Shown here: one piece after another, positions 47,601 through 58,203 of the stretch
Numbering within the stretch: position 1 is the first letter of the stretch
How the letters are laid out: each line of letters opens with the position of its first letter
Made by a program: the position numbers and the translations under genes
Assembly (NCBI GenBank): GCA_003313425.1
Contig: NHZP01000004.1
Span: forward strand, 1,178,001 to 1,242,000
Source: Pseudopyrenochaeta lycopersici
Lineage: Eukaryota; Ascomycota; Dothideomycetes; Pleosporales; Pseudopyrenochaetaceae
Reading direction: 5' to 3'
Length of the DNA stretch: 64,000 bases
Notes under the pieces: model-generated
Told to the model about the DNA's origin: nothing
What the model saw: only the letters and a program-made list of their open reading frames with translations
Database searches by the model: none

Positions 47601-50600
47601 AGCCCATGGCACCTCTTGCAGGGCCTGTACCAGCATCAAAGGACGAGGAAAGGCCGAGATACAGCACAGAACGGCCCATGAGCTTTATTTCCGGACCACC
47701 CGATTCGGATGGGAAACCACAGGACCAGATCAATCAATTCGCACCACCAAGCGATACGCAGGTTCCGCCGGTTCCTGAACAATACCGCAGGACACCGCAA
47801 CAAGCTGGACCGCCTCCTGCCGAATCGTTGTATTCTACAGACCCATCGGGTTCTAGTGCCCAGCAACAGCAATCTGAACAGTCGCAGCATCAAGCACCTT
47901 CTGGGCAGCAACCATCTCAAGAATCCATCGCCACGGTCCATGAAACTCGAGAGACGAGCCCTATAGAGCACGAGAATGCAGTCACAGGTACGCAGGCAAA
48001 ATCACAACCTTCTCAGGAGTCAATACCCCTTCCAAGAATGACCGAAGAATCTGTAATGAGCGGACAGGCGCCACAGAATGGACAGCCTGTATATCATGGT
48101 TCGCAGGATCCTCGAGTGTACGGAATAACGCCAGGACCGCCTGTTCCGCAAGGTCCTCCGGTCCAAGGGCAAATGCTGGTGCCAGATCACGATCCTCGAG
48201 TTCAAGGTCAACCTCTTGGGCCGCCTAGAAATCAATATGAGTATCATCAACAAATGATGCAGCTTCAGTCGAAGTACCCGCGATTTCGTGGTACAGAGAA
48301 TCAGGCTCCTGCCGCTGTTGCACAACAGCCGAGCATTCAGGTACCAAAACCACAGGAGAAGCAGTCATCGAAGCCCCGGCTGTCGTCTGTATTTAAAGGC
48401 TTCGGGGGTAAGTCCCACGCAAGCGCCCAGCAACCCCCAAATGTCTCCAATACTGTGATGCATTCGAATCTCAAACCACTACCAGCGGACCCTAACCGCA
48501 CCGGGTCGTTTCACTCTGCAGTCAGTAGTCTCTCCCTGTCTCGCGAAACATCGGCAGGGAGGCCGGGAGAGCAGCCAGGTCCCTATGGAGCAACAAACCG
48601 TCCTCCAAGCATGGGCGCAGAATCTCACTTCAGCCAGATCAGTCAAGGTTCCACAAGGGTGCAGCCGACAGACTCTCGCATTGACCTCAGAAAGCCTGCT
48701 AGCCCAGCACCTTTCCAAGGCATCCCACCGCAATACAATCATACAGTAGCGCCTGTGCCGAACGGACAGCCACAACCATACCGCACGCCCACCTCTAGGA
48801 TCGTAGACACAGGAAAAAAGAAGAGATTTTCCACCCTTGGCGGTCTGTTTGGCAGAAGTGGGACGGCCAGCGATGGGCTTCCCACAAAGTCCAAATTATC
48901 GAAGGAAGACAAGAAGATGCTAAAAGCCCAGCGACACTCTACAGCACCTGCAATGCAGACTCCTGCGTCACAATGGCCTCCTCAGCAACAGCAATTTAGG
49001 CCTCAGCAACCCGGTATGGCATATCCTCCAGGGCAGCTTCCACCCCAAGCAAATGGAATGCGTCCGATGGCCCCACAATACGCATCACCTCAGACTATGT
49101 CGCCAATGTCTCCCCAAGGCCTCCGAATGACGCAAGGAATACCTTCGCAGAGACTACCTCAACAATATCCCGGACCCCAACAAGGGCTCCAACCGCAACA
49201 GACGATGGGTAGCGTTCGCCCCGATCAGGGATCTGCGTTTCTAATGACAAAGCAGCTGGCAGAAGAGCATCAGGCTCAGCAGAACTTAGCACGGTCGTCT
49301 CTTCAAGGATCTCGTCCCGGCGCTCAAGCTCCAAGTACGTCTCTTGATCAAATTCCTGCTCAGCCTCATCAACCAAGTTGGGGTGCTCCTCCAGGTGGGT
49401 ATTATAAGCCTGACACTAAGCAACCCGCAGCCGACCAGGGAGCCTATGTAGCATCTCAAGCTGCGCAACAACAAGCATTGCAACAGCGACGGCAGGAATC
49501 TATTCGCGAAGAAGGAGCTTATGCAGCGTCACAAGCGGAGCGCTCGCAAGCACAACAGAGACAGCATTCTATGCACGAGCAAGCCTCTTACAGTGCCTCA
49601 CATGCCGAACGTCTGCTCGCGCAGCAAAGGCAACGGCCACCACCAGAGCAAGGTGCTTACCTAGGCACCCAAGGTGAACGACTTCAAGCGCCTCAACAAC
49701 GGCAGCAGCCTACGCAAGAGCAAGGTGCATATGGGATCCCACAAGTAGAAAATCAACAAACACAACCTCAGCGCCAACAGGCGACAGACCAATTGGCTTA
49801 TCAGGCTTCATTGGCCCAACGCCAACAAGCACAGCGGCAGCGACAACAACCTGTTCCTGAGAATGGAGGCTACGGAGTCTCGCATGACGCGCGTTCGCAA
49901 ACTCAGCAACATCAACATTTTCATACCCAACACCAATTGAGTAATGCTCAACGGCCACTCAATCAGCGAAGTGTATCTGGGCCGCCTCTAAATCATGCTC
50001 TTCACACAAACCCTCCTATGTCACAACGCCAAGTTAGCTCCCCCTTGAACGAACCGCAGTACGAGGCGCCTCCAATCCCTGCAGCGTACAGTCATGTTTC
50101 TGGCGCTTTCATATCTCCGCGGGATCAACAACAGCAGCCCTTGTTCTCACCTTCCAGCGAGCCTGTCACTCGTCCCTCGGTAGATCATTATGGTCGTCAG
50201 TACTCAGACCCGCGAATGCCGTCAATCTCTCCGCAAGTTTCTGCGCAGTCGCAAATGCCCCCTAACACTAGGACTCACTCCGATGCCAGTACAGTTTCAG
50301 TGGTATCGCCAATCTCGAACTCACCGGACATACCCACAGCATCCCCACCTCCTAATCATCGACCTCAAAAGCCAAGGATGAGTAGCATATCGGAGATTCG
50401 ACAACAAGAAAGGCCTTGGCATATGAACTTTCCGGAGGGTGCTACCGAGCAGGAGATTGTCCGAGCTCGCCAGAGGCAGTACATGGAAGCACAATTCACT
50501 GCTCAACAACAATTACACGCTGAAAGGTCTGCCCAGTCGCCATCCCCACGAGGAGCTCCCCACGAACAGATACCCGTTCCTGAAACCGCCATCGTTCCGC

Positions 50601-51619
50601 AAGCGCCTTTGCACGGCGGTGGGTTCAAGGAATTGCTGCCACGCAGCTCTCCACAACCCTTTCCACTGTCGCAATCATTAGCCCAGCCTTCTCAACAAGA
50701 GCCTCCACGAGCTGCAGATAGCCCCCACTCTACACAGTCTGCAGTGATGCATCCTGAACAGGCTTCACAACCTGCAGCACTTCCACTTCCCATGTCGCCC
50801 GACTCGGCCAACATTCGAAGCCCTGTAAATCCGCTTGCTGGTACTCTTCCGCCACCGCCACCGCCGCCAAAGGTTCCACATAGCCCGATGCATCCGATGT
50901 TTTCTCAGTCCACCTCGCCGCCGATCGAAGAACAACAGCACCAGCATAATGCTCCCGCAATACAACAGTACGAGACTCCGCCACCAGGACAACAATATTC
51001 ACCACCACTACCAAACCATAATCCGCAGTATGAGCAATCTGTGCCTGACGAGCCCCCTCCATCTTATGATGGACCCGGTGTGCCTAGTGATGGAATGGAC
51101 AAAACTCGCTCTGATCGTCCTCGACCACCCAACATTACCACAAATGCAGATTTTGCAGGCCGCGGTAGACAACAGGATGCTCGGCAGCGCCAACCTTCTA
51201 TCGGAATTTTGCAGCACCCTCAGCCCGCCTCGATGGCTGCTTCACCACAGCGATCGTCAGCAGATATGGGTGCCGAGTCACTCCGCCGCCAACTTTTACA
51301 GCAAGAAGAACACGCCCGTATGGAGCGGATCCAGCGAGCTCAAATTCAGCGCGCTGAATCTGATCGCGAACGCCACGAACGAGAGATGGCTCGAGCGAGA
51401 GCACGTGAGTTGGAGCGCAGCGCGTCCGGTGGCGGAAGAGTCGGCAGCCTACGAAGCGTCGCGGGCAGTCGCAACGGAGGGACACCTGGCTGGGAGAGGC
51501 GGGGCAGCACATCAAGACCGGTGTTTGAGCTACCAGCTGTAGAAGACGATGAGCCGTCTATGAAGGCGACATCGTACCCTGGCCAGGAATGGGTCCCGCC
51601 TATGTGGACGGACGATTGA
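44685..51619 (+). CDS. Giant disordered Gln/Pro-rich protein 2
   Basis: About 2280 aa, unknown function. I propose a short first exon 44685-44702 (Met-Thr-Met-Ser-Pro-Pro), an intron 44703-44794 with a GCTGATG branch, and one long exon 44795-51619. Using the in-frame ATG at 44777 instead changes only the first six residues. Features in order: a basic Lys-Lys-Lys-Arg-Arg-Phe-Ser segment near residue 60; acidic imperfect repeats (about residues 310-460); the middle with Lys-Pro-Arg-Leu-Ser-Ser-Val-Phe-Lys-Gly-Phe and Lys-Lys-Lys-Arg-Phe-Ser-Thr-Leu-Gly-Gly-Leu-Phe-Gly-Arg (about 1195 and 1345); a Gln-rich block with seven 23-24-residue repeats (about 1550-1710); a Pro/Gln stretch with poly-Pro; and a C-terminal charged coiled coil (Glu-Arg-Ile-Gln-Arg-Ala-Gln-Ile-Gln-Arg) ending at Trp-Thr-Asp-Asp. 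It could form condensates or scaffold cortical complexes. Confidence 0.85.
49432..49915 (+). repeat. Seven tandem Gln-rich protein repeats
   Basis: Within giant protein 2 there are about seven degenerate copies of a 23-24-residue unit, roughly (Glu/Asp)-Gln-Gly-Ala-Tyr-x(3)-Gln-x-Glu-Arg-x-Gln-Ala-Gln-Gln-Arg-Gln. Copies start near 49432, 49508, 49576, 49645, 49717, 49786 and 49858. At DNA level the period is about 69-76 bases with CAGCAA/CAACAG-rich segments. Divergence between copies suggests an old expansion. Confidence 0.75.
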
Positions 51620-52450
51620 TTGTCCTCGATTCCGCGTCATTTCATTTCTCCATCACCGATATGCATGTATTATCGCAATCTGTCCCACCATCTTAGTCCA
51701 CGCATTATGATGCGCCCTATTTTGAACCTCTTGTTGACGCGCTTTAGCGATGTCATTACCAGGTCGGCGTTGGATACCCCGTCATTTATTTCCTACATTT
51801 CATTATATTATCGTGTCAGGTCTTTGGTTGGTCTGTAATTCTTCTTGTATTTTGGTATTGAAGTGGATTTCATTTTGTTGTTTATAGCTGTGCGGATCAG
51901 GCCATTTACAATGCCTATACACTTCTCTTTTCTTTCACATGTTATCAGCCTAATCATAAATATACATCTCTCTTGGGAATAATGTGTTTCATTACTGGTA
52001 ATTCTGGTATGTTCGTGAGTTAAGTCAATCTACCAAGGTGTTGGCGCTCAAATCGCGGTTTGGCTATCGGCTCCCAGACTACGCCTTCGCAATCAAACAA
52101 CTTTGCGCAGTTTCATTCGCCCGTTTTCAAGAAATGAAAATTTAGACGGCATTTTTGAACTAAGAACTGGACTCAACATTCTGTCTTCAAAAGGTCACTG
52201 GCGTCCTACCAAATGGAATTTTTGGTACAAAACACTGTCTATTTCCCAATGCTTATACTCTACCATGGAACTACATACGTCAAATATATAAGTTTTTATA
52301 TTTAAATGTGTTCTGCATCCACATCAGTATACTCTTTCCTTGCCATCCAGTCTAAACTTGTATTCTCCACTTCAGCACGCCAGCGGAAAAGCCCTTTCCA
52401 GCACAGGTCGACAACCTCACGAAACGACTCTCGGTGTCTGATCTATTAAA
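51620..52450. other. Intergenic region
   Basis: An 830-base A/T-rich stretch with 3' untranslated sequence of giant protein 2. A TATATAAG word at about 52285-52292 lies roughly 160 bases before the start codon of the next gene. No gene seen. Confidence 0.5.
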
Positions 52451-53191
52451 ATGTTCTGCTCAGTGTGGGCTAAACTCTCCGACCGCCTGCGCGTCTGCGC
52501 CACCTCACTGCCTGCTGTTCGCCACTTTACTCCCCATGTTGCTGCATCAAAACCGCTAGCAACCCAACTCAACCTAACGTCGGAGCTCACTGCTTTCCAG
52601 CCCATGCTGCTACAGCACTACAATGATTGCGATCAAGATCCTGAAGACGATGTGTATTGGATGACGACTTATTCTGCCTTTGATCCTGGTGCGTCGCGGC
52701 CAGTACTGCATAGTGACGGATTTGGGCCAAGGTCAGGTGCGCCTTTTTCAAGCCCAGCACTGCTTGACTCTCCACAGCGCAGTGCTGCCTACAAGACGGA
52801 GTCGGTTGCGCAGGGGAAGACTATTAATACCACGACGGTGCCGGTTAAATTGTGGCTGTACTCTCTCCCTACGTTCCTTCGGCCAAAAGCTGGAACCACG
52901 TTTGAATCGAGGCATAGCTCTGCCTCTGTTACTCTCCATGCTTTTGAAGATGAGAAGAAGCCAAAGCGCATTGGTATTCTACAAGCTGTCCTCTATGGCA
53001 TCCCAGAACCGGAGAATTTCTCATACGCGGCTGAGGTGATTGCTTCTGGTAGTATCTTGCACAAGATTCTATACGGCATCAAGGACTCCGAAAATGGTGC
53101 GAGGATTGCTACTGTCACGGAAAGCGGGGGCTTGAGAGGCTATGAAGTCAAAACTACTGTGGTAGTCAGAGAGAACAGGGTGCAAGGATAG
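52451..53191 (+). CDS. Uncharacterised protein with an internal short duplication
   Basis: Intronless, 246 aa, no family recognised. It starts Met-Phe-Cys-Ser-Val-Trp-Ala-Lys-Leu, with no clear signal peptide. A polar acidic segment follows (Asp-Gln-Asp-Pro-Glu-Asp-Asp-Val-Tyr-Trp-Met-Thr). The C-terminal third contains two similar units, each with Ile-Leu-x-x-x-Leu-Tyr-Gly-Ile and then Glu-Asn. It ends in a beta-like stretch (Tyr-Glu-Val-Lys-Thr-Thr-Val-Val-Val). Composition looks like real protein. The TATATAAG word upstream gives weak support. Confidence 0.6.
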   Translation: MFCSVWAKLSDRLRVCATSLPAVRHFTPHVAASKPLATQLNLTSELTAFQPMLLQHYNDCDQDPEDDVYWMTTYSAFDPGASRPVLHSDGFGPRSGAPFSSPALLDSPQRSAAYKTESVAQGKTINTTTVPVKLWLYSLPTFLRPKAGTTFESRHSSASVTLHAFEDEKKPKRIGILQAVLYGIPEPENFSYAAEVIASGSILHKILYGIKDSENGARIATVTESGGLRGYEVKTTVVVRENRVQG

Positions 53192-53685
53192 GTTGGAGCA
53201 TGTGGCTTCGATGCTGCGAAGTAGGCGTTGCTTAATGGTGGTGGGCTGTAATCCCCGGAGTGAAGATTGGGAAGCATTTTCAAGTACGTGGATTGGGACT
53301 ACATTTCTACGGAAGAGTAAAATTCTGCTAGACTTCTGTAGGGCGAATGATACCGAGTGAATGTTAGCATATCCGTAACCGTCTGCAATACCTGGCTTCG
53401 GCACAGAGCCTATATGCATACATTATCCATTGTTGAATTTGTGACCTCCATACGTATCAAGATCAACTTGTCGTCTGAAGGACGAGATCCTTTTTTATGA
53501 CGAGTCAGGTATGCGGCTTCGTCCCTAGTCTCGAACTGGCGGACTTACTTCTTCATGGAGTTGGCCGAGCATATGTGCTCTAAAAGTTAGTCACACGGTC
53601 TGCCTTGAGTTTTTTGGCTAGATATTGGCGCTTGATTCAAGCGCCAAAAGTTGATGAATTATGCTGCAAATTGGAAAAGATTACT
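53192..53685. other. Convergent intergenic region
   Basis: About 490 bases between convergent genes, with 3' untranslated sequences. No RNA gene recognised. Confidence 0.5.
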
Positions 53686-55037
53686 CTAGGTTTTCTTCTT
53701 TTGTATGCTGGACCCGCTGAGTTGCTTCGATCTTGTATCGCGGATGATAATACCCAAGATCCATACATTGACCAGAAAAAAGAGAACGCTGGACAACCAC
53801 AGTCCTGGGACAAATGTCGAGTGTCCATTGAACTCGAGTTGGAAGCCTTGCTGCAACCAGGCGACTTGGCCCACGATCCAGAATATGAGCGCGGTGATAC
53901 CGATTATAGATGATTGCAGGAGAGTTGAGTCGGGAAGGTAGTATGGAAGGAACATCATGTACCAGAGAAAATACTAAAGACTACGTCAGTCCTAAATCTA
54001 GAGCTACTATGAATTTGACTTACTTGGCTCGTGCAAACCTTGTTGAACGCAACAAATGCGAAAGTCTGTGCTAGCATTGTGCTCGGTAGATCTTTTTTCG
54101 CCAGTGCTAACGGAATGAACACGGCACTCAACAACAGTTGTGGAATGAAGGCTAGGCGCTCAAGCTCAAATGAAGGCACACCTGACCCTGATCCTGTTGG
54201 CTTTGGCGAGGAGTTGAGGTATAAAAGGGTGTTGTAGGGTGAGAAGTTGTGTCGGTGGTCGATCCGAATGAGATGGTAGAAGTAGCTATGCTCGAGGAAC
54301 GGGTAACCGTACAAAGCGTACATGCTAATGTTCAGACCGAGAAAGGTTACGAGGCTGGAGATGGCCAGGGTTATCCTCTGTGGGTTGACGAAGGTTAAGA
54401 CTTGATCGACCAGTGAAGCCGAGGATATTGAAGCCTTATTCCTTTTCTTTCCGAGGGTATTCTCGTCAAGCCACCAGATAATGGAAGCTGCATAGACGAA
54501 TGGATAGATCTTGAAGTGCACCGCAAACCCCAGCAAGAGCCCAGCAAGGTTTATCCTCTTCGCTAGCACCGCCCAAAGCAGCGCGGTTACAAACACACCC
54601 AAGAGTCCCTCGGAGCTACCTCTTGTACTGATTGTTGCAACCATCGGATTTAACAACCAAATACTCGCAAACTTTAATGCCCTTTCATCGTTCATTTTTC
54701 GATACTCTTTCAAAATTCGAAACATCATCCAGCCAGCCGCAACGTCACCCACAGCAAATAGAATCTTGCCAAAAGAAAACCAGAACTTGCCGGGCCAGAC
54801 AGTGGGATAGATGAGCCAGGCTAGGAGGGGTGTGTAGCGGTAAGTGTCCCGGGCATAGGGTGACTGGCCATAGGATATAGAGCGAGCAGCGTCCGTGAAG
54901 ACGTAGTAGTCAATGTCTGTATACTTCATTGGAGAATTGGCATCCTGCCAGAGACCGTACAACAGGAAAACCGCACGTAGGATGATAGACGTTGAGAAAA
55001 CGACACGCTGGCTCCGGAAAAAGGAGGAAAGAGCCAT
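53686..55037 (-). CDS. GPI14: GPI mannosyltransferase 1 (PIG-M/Gpi14)
   Basis: This ER enzyme adds the first, alpha-1,4-linked mannose to the GPI anchor precursor using dolichol-phosphate-mannose. Two exons, 55037-54024 and 53973-53686, give 433 aa. It has many membrane segments. The luminal catalytic Asp-x-Asp motif appears in Tyr-Thr-Asp-Ile-Asp-Tyr-Tyr-Val-Phe, followed by the family segment Ser-Pro-Tyr-x-Arg-Asp-Thr-Tyr-Arg-Tyr-Thr-Pro-Leu-Leu-Ala-Trp. Further hallmarks are Asn-Pro, Ser-Thr-Arg-Gly-Ser-Ser-Glu, His-Phe-Lys-Ile-Tyr-Pro, His-Arg-His-Asn-Phe-Ser-Pro-Tyr and, across the intron, Thr-Ser-Gln-Tyr-Phe-Leu-Trp-Tyr. It is divergent from the TRAX gene with 306 bases between starts. 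Confidence 0.96.
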
Positions 55038-55343
55038 GGTGTTATCTTACTCTCGAGACCTAGGCACGCCTCTAATGCAGAACACGAATGAAGAAAAGAA
55101 CAACAGGTCAACAAACGACCAAGGACCGGCGAAGACACTTGCTAGAAAAAGATACTTGACATCTCAAGGAGAGATGAAGGTGGCTTAGTTACAAGGTGAA
55201 GAGTAGCCGAGTCCGACTAGCGCCAAAGAAGTCTAGCCCCCACGTGAAGTCGTGCATCAACCGGCCGCAGGCATTTGTTAGGCATGGCCCGTCATCAACA
55301 TTGAGGCAAACTCATGGGGCTAAAACGATCAAGAGACGGAGAA
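55038..55343. promoter_or_regulatory. Bidirectional promoter, PIG-M / TRAX
   Basis: The 306 bases between the divergent start codons of PIG-M and TRAX must contain both promoters. No clear TATA or other defined element was seen. Confidence 0.55.
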
Positions 55344-56319
55344 ATGGTGGAACCAAAGCCAGACCAGTCTGCATCGCCGTTTGTGGCGATGTTTGAGGGT
55401 TTCCGGACAGAACTGGATGAGCATCACGACCGAAGAGAGAGAATCATTAAAGCGTCGCGCGACATAACCGCGTCGAGCAAGAAGATGTAAAACGCATTTT
55501 TTGGGATTTTATTGAAGACTGCTGACAGCATCACAGCATCTTCACATTGCAGAGGTCAGCTTTTCCTAAGAGGATCAACCGTCAGATTAGTCTAATTTAC
55601 GCAGAGTCCGCACTGTCGGCCAGCCAGTGCCACCATTTGTGACCAAGAGCAATGCTCAATACTGGGAAACCATTGAAAAGCAGTACAAAAGCATTGCAGC
55701 CGACCTTCAAGGACTGAATGCATATCGCTACTCTCACAACATTACTGGTGGTAATCAAGAGTTCATGGAAGCGCTCAGCTTCCAGCACTACTTGGAGACG
55801 CAGACACTTGTGTCGTATGATGAGGCCAAATCACGAATTGCGACCATGAGTGGTGAGGCTGGGGCTGTCTCACTTACTCCGGAGGATTATGTTCTGGGTA
55901 TTTGCGACATGACAGGAGAGTTGATGAGGTTTTCAGTCACGAGTATGGCTACGAGTGGGAAGTTACCGACGGGCGAACAGCCAGCAGCCAACAAAAGAAT
56001 CAAGCCAAATGACGAGCAACATGATTCCAGTGACAAGATGGACATAGACGAGCAACCTCGACCTGCAATTGAGGGCCAGAAAGCTCGCACTGTTCTTGAT
56101 GACCTTCGAGCGATTCGACTGCAGCTGGAGATGTTTGAGGCGCCTGGAGGATCCAAGTTTTCGCACGAACTGGAGACGAAGAAGATGCCGGTGATGCGAG
56201 AGTGTGTGGATAAGGTGGAGAAGGCGCTATATGGGCTTACGGTGCGAGGGAGTGAGCGGCCCAAAGGCTGGCTGCCAGATATGAGCAGTGATAAGCGGGC
56301 TGAGGTGGAAAGCTACTGA
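55344..56319 (+). CDS. TRAX (translin-associated factor X) homologue
   Basis: TRAX with translin forms the C3PO ribonuclease, which acts on passenger strands and tRNA fragments. Three exons: 55344-55486, 55537-55554 and 55605-56319 (291 aa). The 18-base middle exon encodes the end of Lys-Lys-Ile-Ile-Phe-Thr-Leu-Gln-Arg. The helical translin fold is supported by Phe-Arg-Thr-Glu-Leu-Asp-Glu-His-His-Asp-Arg-Arg-Glu-Arg-Ile-Ile-Lys-Ala-Ser-Arg-Asp at the N-terminus, Phe-Gln-His-Tyr-Leu-Glu in the middle, and Asp-Tyr-Val-Leu-Gly-Ile-Cys-Asp-Met-Thr-Gly-Glu-Leu-Met-Arg, whose acidic residues belong to the nuclease site. A fungus-type polar insert (Lys-Arg-Ile-Lys-Pro-Asn-Asp-Glu) follows. Asp-Leu-Arg-Ala-Ile-Arg and Val-Glu-Lys-Ala-Leu-Tyr end the domain. 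TRAX, not translin, because of the length and the Arg-Glu-Arg-Ile-Ile motif. Confidence 0.92.
55537..55554 (+). other. 18-nt coding micro-exon of the TRAX gene
   Basis: CATCTTCACATTGCAGAG is flanked by CACAG upstream and GTCAGC downstream. It supplies Ile-Phe-Thr-Leu-Gln and keeps phase with both flanking exons. Omitting it would remove six conserved residues without changing frame. Confidence 0.8.
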
Positions 56320-56786
56320 GGCATTGAGCCATAGGCTGAGAATGTACATAACGTACCGCTTTGCCTTTTTTATTGAGAGCTCTCACACAAGCATGCCGCC
56401 CTTTTCACTCGAGGCAGACTGTGGCGGTGAATGGTGGCGCAGGCGGCGGCTTGGCCTGAGCACCTCATTACCGATGCGACTGATGATGCGGGCTCCGACC
56501 TTCACTTGCCCAACCTCGCGGTCAAGGCGGCTCTGACTATGAGGCTCTGCGTCATGACCAAAACTGATCCACTCGCTCCAGCGCCGCGACCAACCGGCTC
56601 ACACATGATGCCCACGCCCTGAGACTGCGCCGACCAAATGGATTGTTCTCGCGCCCAACAAACCCGCACTTAGACAGCCCATCCCCACGCCCGTGGTTCA
56701 CCAACCAATATTCGCACATACTGCCCGCACCCACCACTCCTCGCTATCCCACCAATCCCCCTCGCCAGCAAGGCGCGCTGCCCGCG
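56320..56786. other. Intergenic region
   Basis: About 470 bases. The frame of the PIN-domain gene stays open upstream to about 56643 but has no ATG before 56787, so only promoter and leader sequence is expected. Confidence 0.5.
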
Positions 56787-58203
56787 ATGCGTCGCAGCAC
56801 CTGCCCGCCGCGGCCCAACAAGCCCGACATGGCCTTGCGCCCGCCCGAGCCGCCGCAGCGCAAGATCTTCAACTGCATCGTCGACGACACCGCCTTGATT
56901 GCCGGCGTGAAGAAAAGCACGCGCGACGGCATCCGCAAGTGGATCGCGCAGGGCTCCATTCGCCTCTATGTACCTCTACACAGTATGCCGTCGAGCCTGT
57001 CCTAGTCCGTCCCTACGCTGACAATGCCCGCCAGCACTCACCCAGCTGCACCGCCTCAAGAAAGGCGATGAGCGCCTCAACGCCGATGCCCGCGAAGCCG
57101 TCAAGTGGCTCGATGAGGTCACGTCCATTCCCGCCGTCGAAGTCGCGAACCGCGTCCAGCTCGAGGGCGTTGACGAAATATACACCACTTGGGAGGATGT
57201 GGAGCGGCTCTTGCTGCCCGAGACTCTGCTGTCCATGGAAGAAAGTGAGTCAGACGAGGAAGACTACCATGAGGATCTGGAGAGCTCTTTTACTGCACTC
57301 GACGTGTCCGACGAAACCTCGATGAGCTCCACGCACAGCTTCGATGATGCCCCGAGGACACCAGAGTCGCCCAAGTCGTTTATGAGCAAAGACTTCAGGC
57401 CTACAAACGAATCCACGCACCAAGACAAGGCTGCCTCCTTAGCCATGGAGTCGCCTGACCGCACCGCCCGCAACAGCGCCGAGATCGCTCGCGCCGAAAA
57501 GTCGCCCAAGGGCGCTGTGCCTGTCTACCTCCAGCCGCTCTTCAATCATATCCTGTGGCGCATCAACAAGGAAGCCAACCCTGATGCAGCCCTCGAGTCC
57601 TTTATCCTCCTCACCAACGACCCCATGAAGCAGGCCATTGCACAGAAATTCGGTATCCGAGCCAAGCGCTTGGAGCAGCTACGTGACGCTGTTGCTCGCG
57701 AGGACCGTGAATTCAAGAACCATTTAACCATGCACAAACTCGAGATTGAGTCGGCTGCTGCGAAAGAGAGCCTGCAAACGACACCGAGGGCCACAGAACG
57801 CCCAAAGTCCAGCCCTGCATTCGAACGCAAACCTGATGACTCAGACGATGAAGACATTGTGCTCTTCCAACGTGTTCCCCGTGGCCCATCATCGACTACT
57901 AATGGTCAGCGCGTCTTCGATCCCAACGATTTCGGACGAACTAGTCAGCATCACTCCCCTCGCGGCGGCCGTGGAGGACATGTCCCACCTCGAGGCCGTG
58001 GCGGACCAGCTTTCCGCGGCCGTGGCAACGCCAACTTTGCATCGCGCGGTGCATACATTCCTCCAGGTCCAACCTTCCGACCTCCACCTGCTCCACGTCA
58101 TGATCCCAACCAGCCCATCGACCCTAACTCTTTTGCTCGTCCTGCTCCCAAAGTGAGCCCGGTCCGTGGCGGCGGAAGGAGAAAACTGTGGGAACCGAAT
58201 TAG
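56787..58203 (+). CDS. PIN-domain RNA-binding protein with RGG tail (Nmd4-like)
   Basis: PIN domains are small nuclease folds; in fungi they occur in nonsense-mediated-decay factors such as Nmd4. Two exons, 56787-56982 and 57035-58203, give 454 aa. The N-terminal PIN fold begins Arg-Lys-Ile-Phe-Asn-Cys-Ile-Val-Asp-Asp-Thr-Ala-Leu-Ile-Ala-Gly-Val with the expected Asp pair, then Leu-Tyr-Val-Pro-Leu-His-Thr-Leu-Thr-Gln-Leu across the intron, and ends around residue 150. A second folded segment near residues 235-310 (Val-Tyr-Leu-Gln-Pro-Leu-Phe-Asn-His-Ile-Leu-Trp-Arg) precedes an RGG/RG-rich tail (Arg-Gly-Gly-Arg-Gly-Gly, Arg-Gly-Arg-Gly-Gly), typical of RNA-binding proteins and arginine methylation. 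A later Met at 56829 is an alternative start. Whether the PIN domain is catalytic cannot be told. Confidence 0.8.

Noticed and set aside
56693..57325. Basic Ala/Arg-rich 210-codon frame overlapping the PIN-domain gene
   Set aside because: An out-of-frame shadow in G/C-rich coding sequence. The PIN frame has a clear domain and intron.
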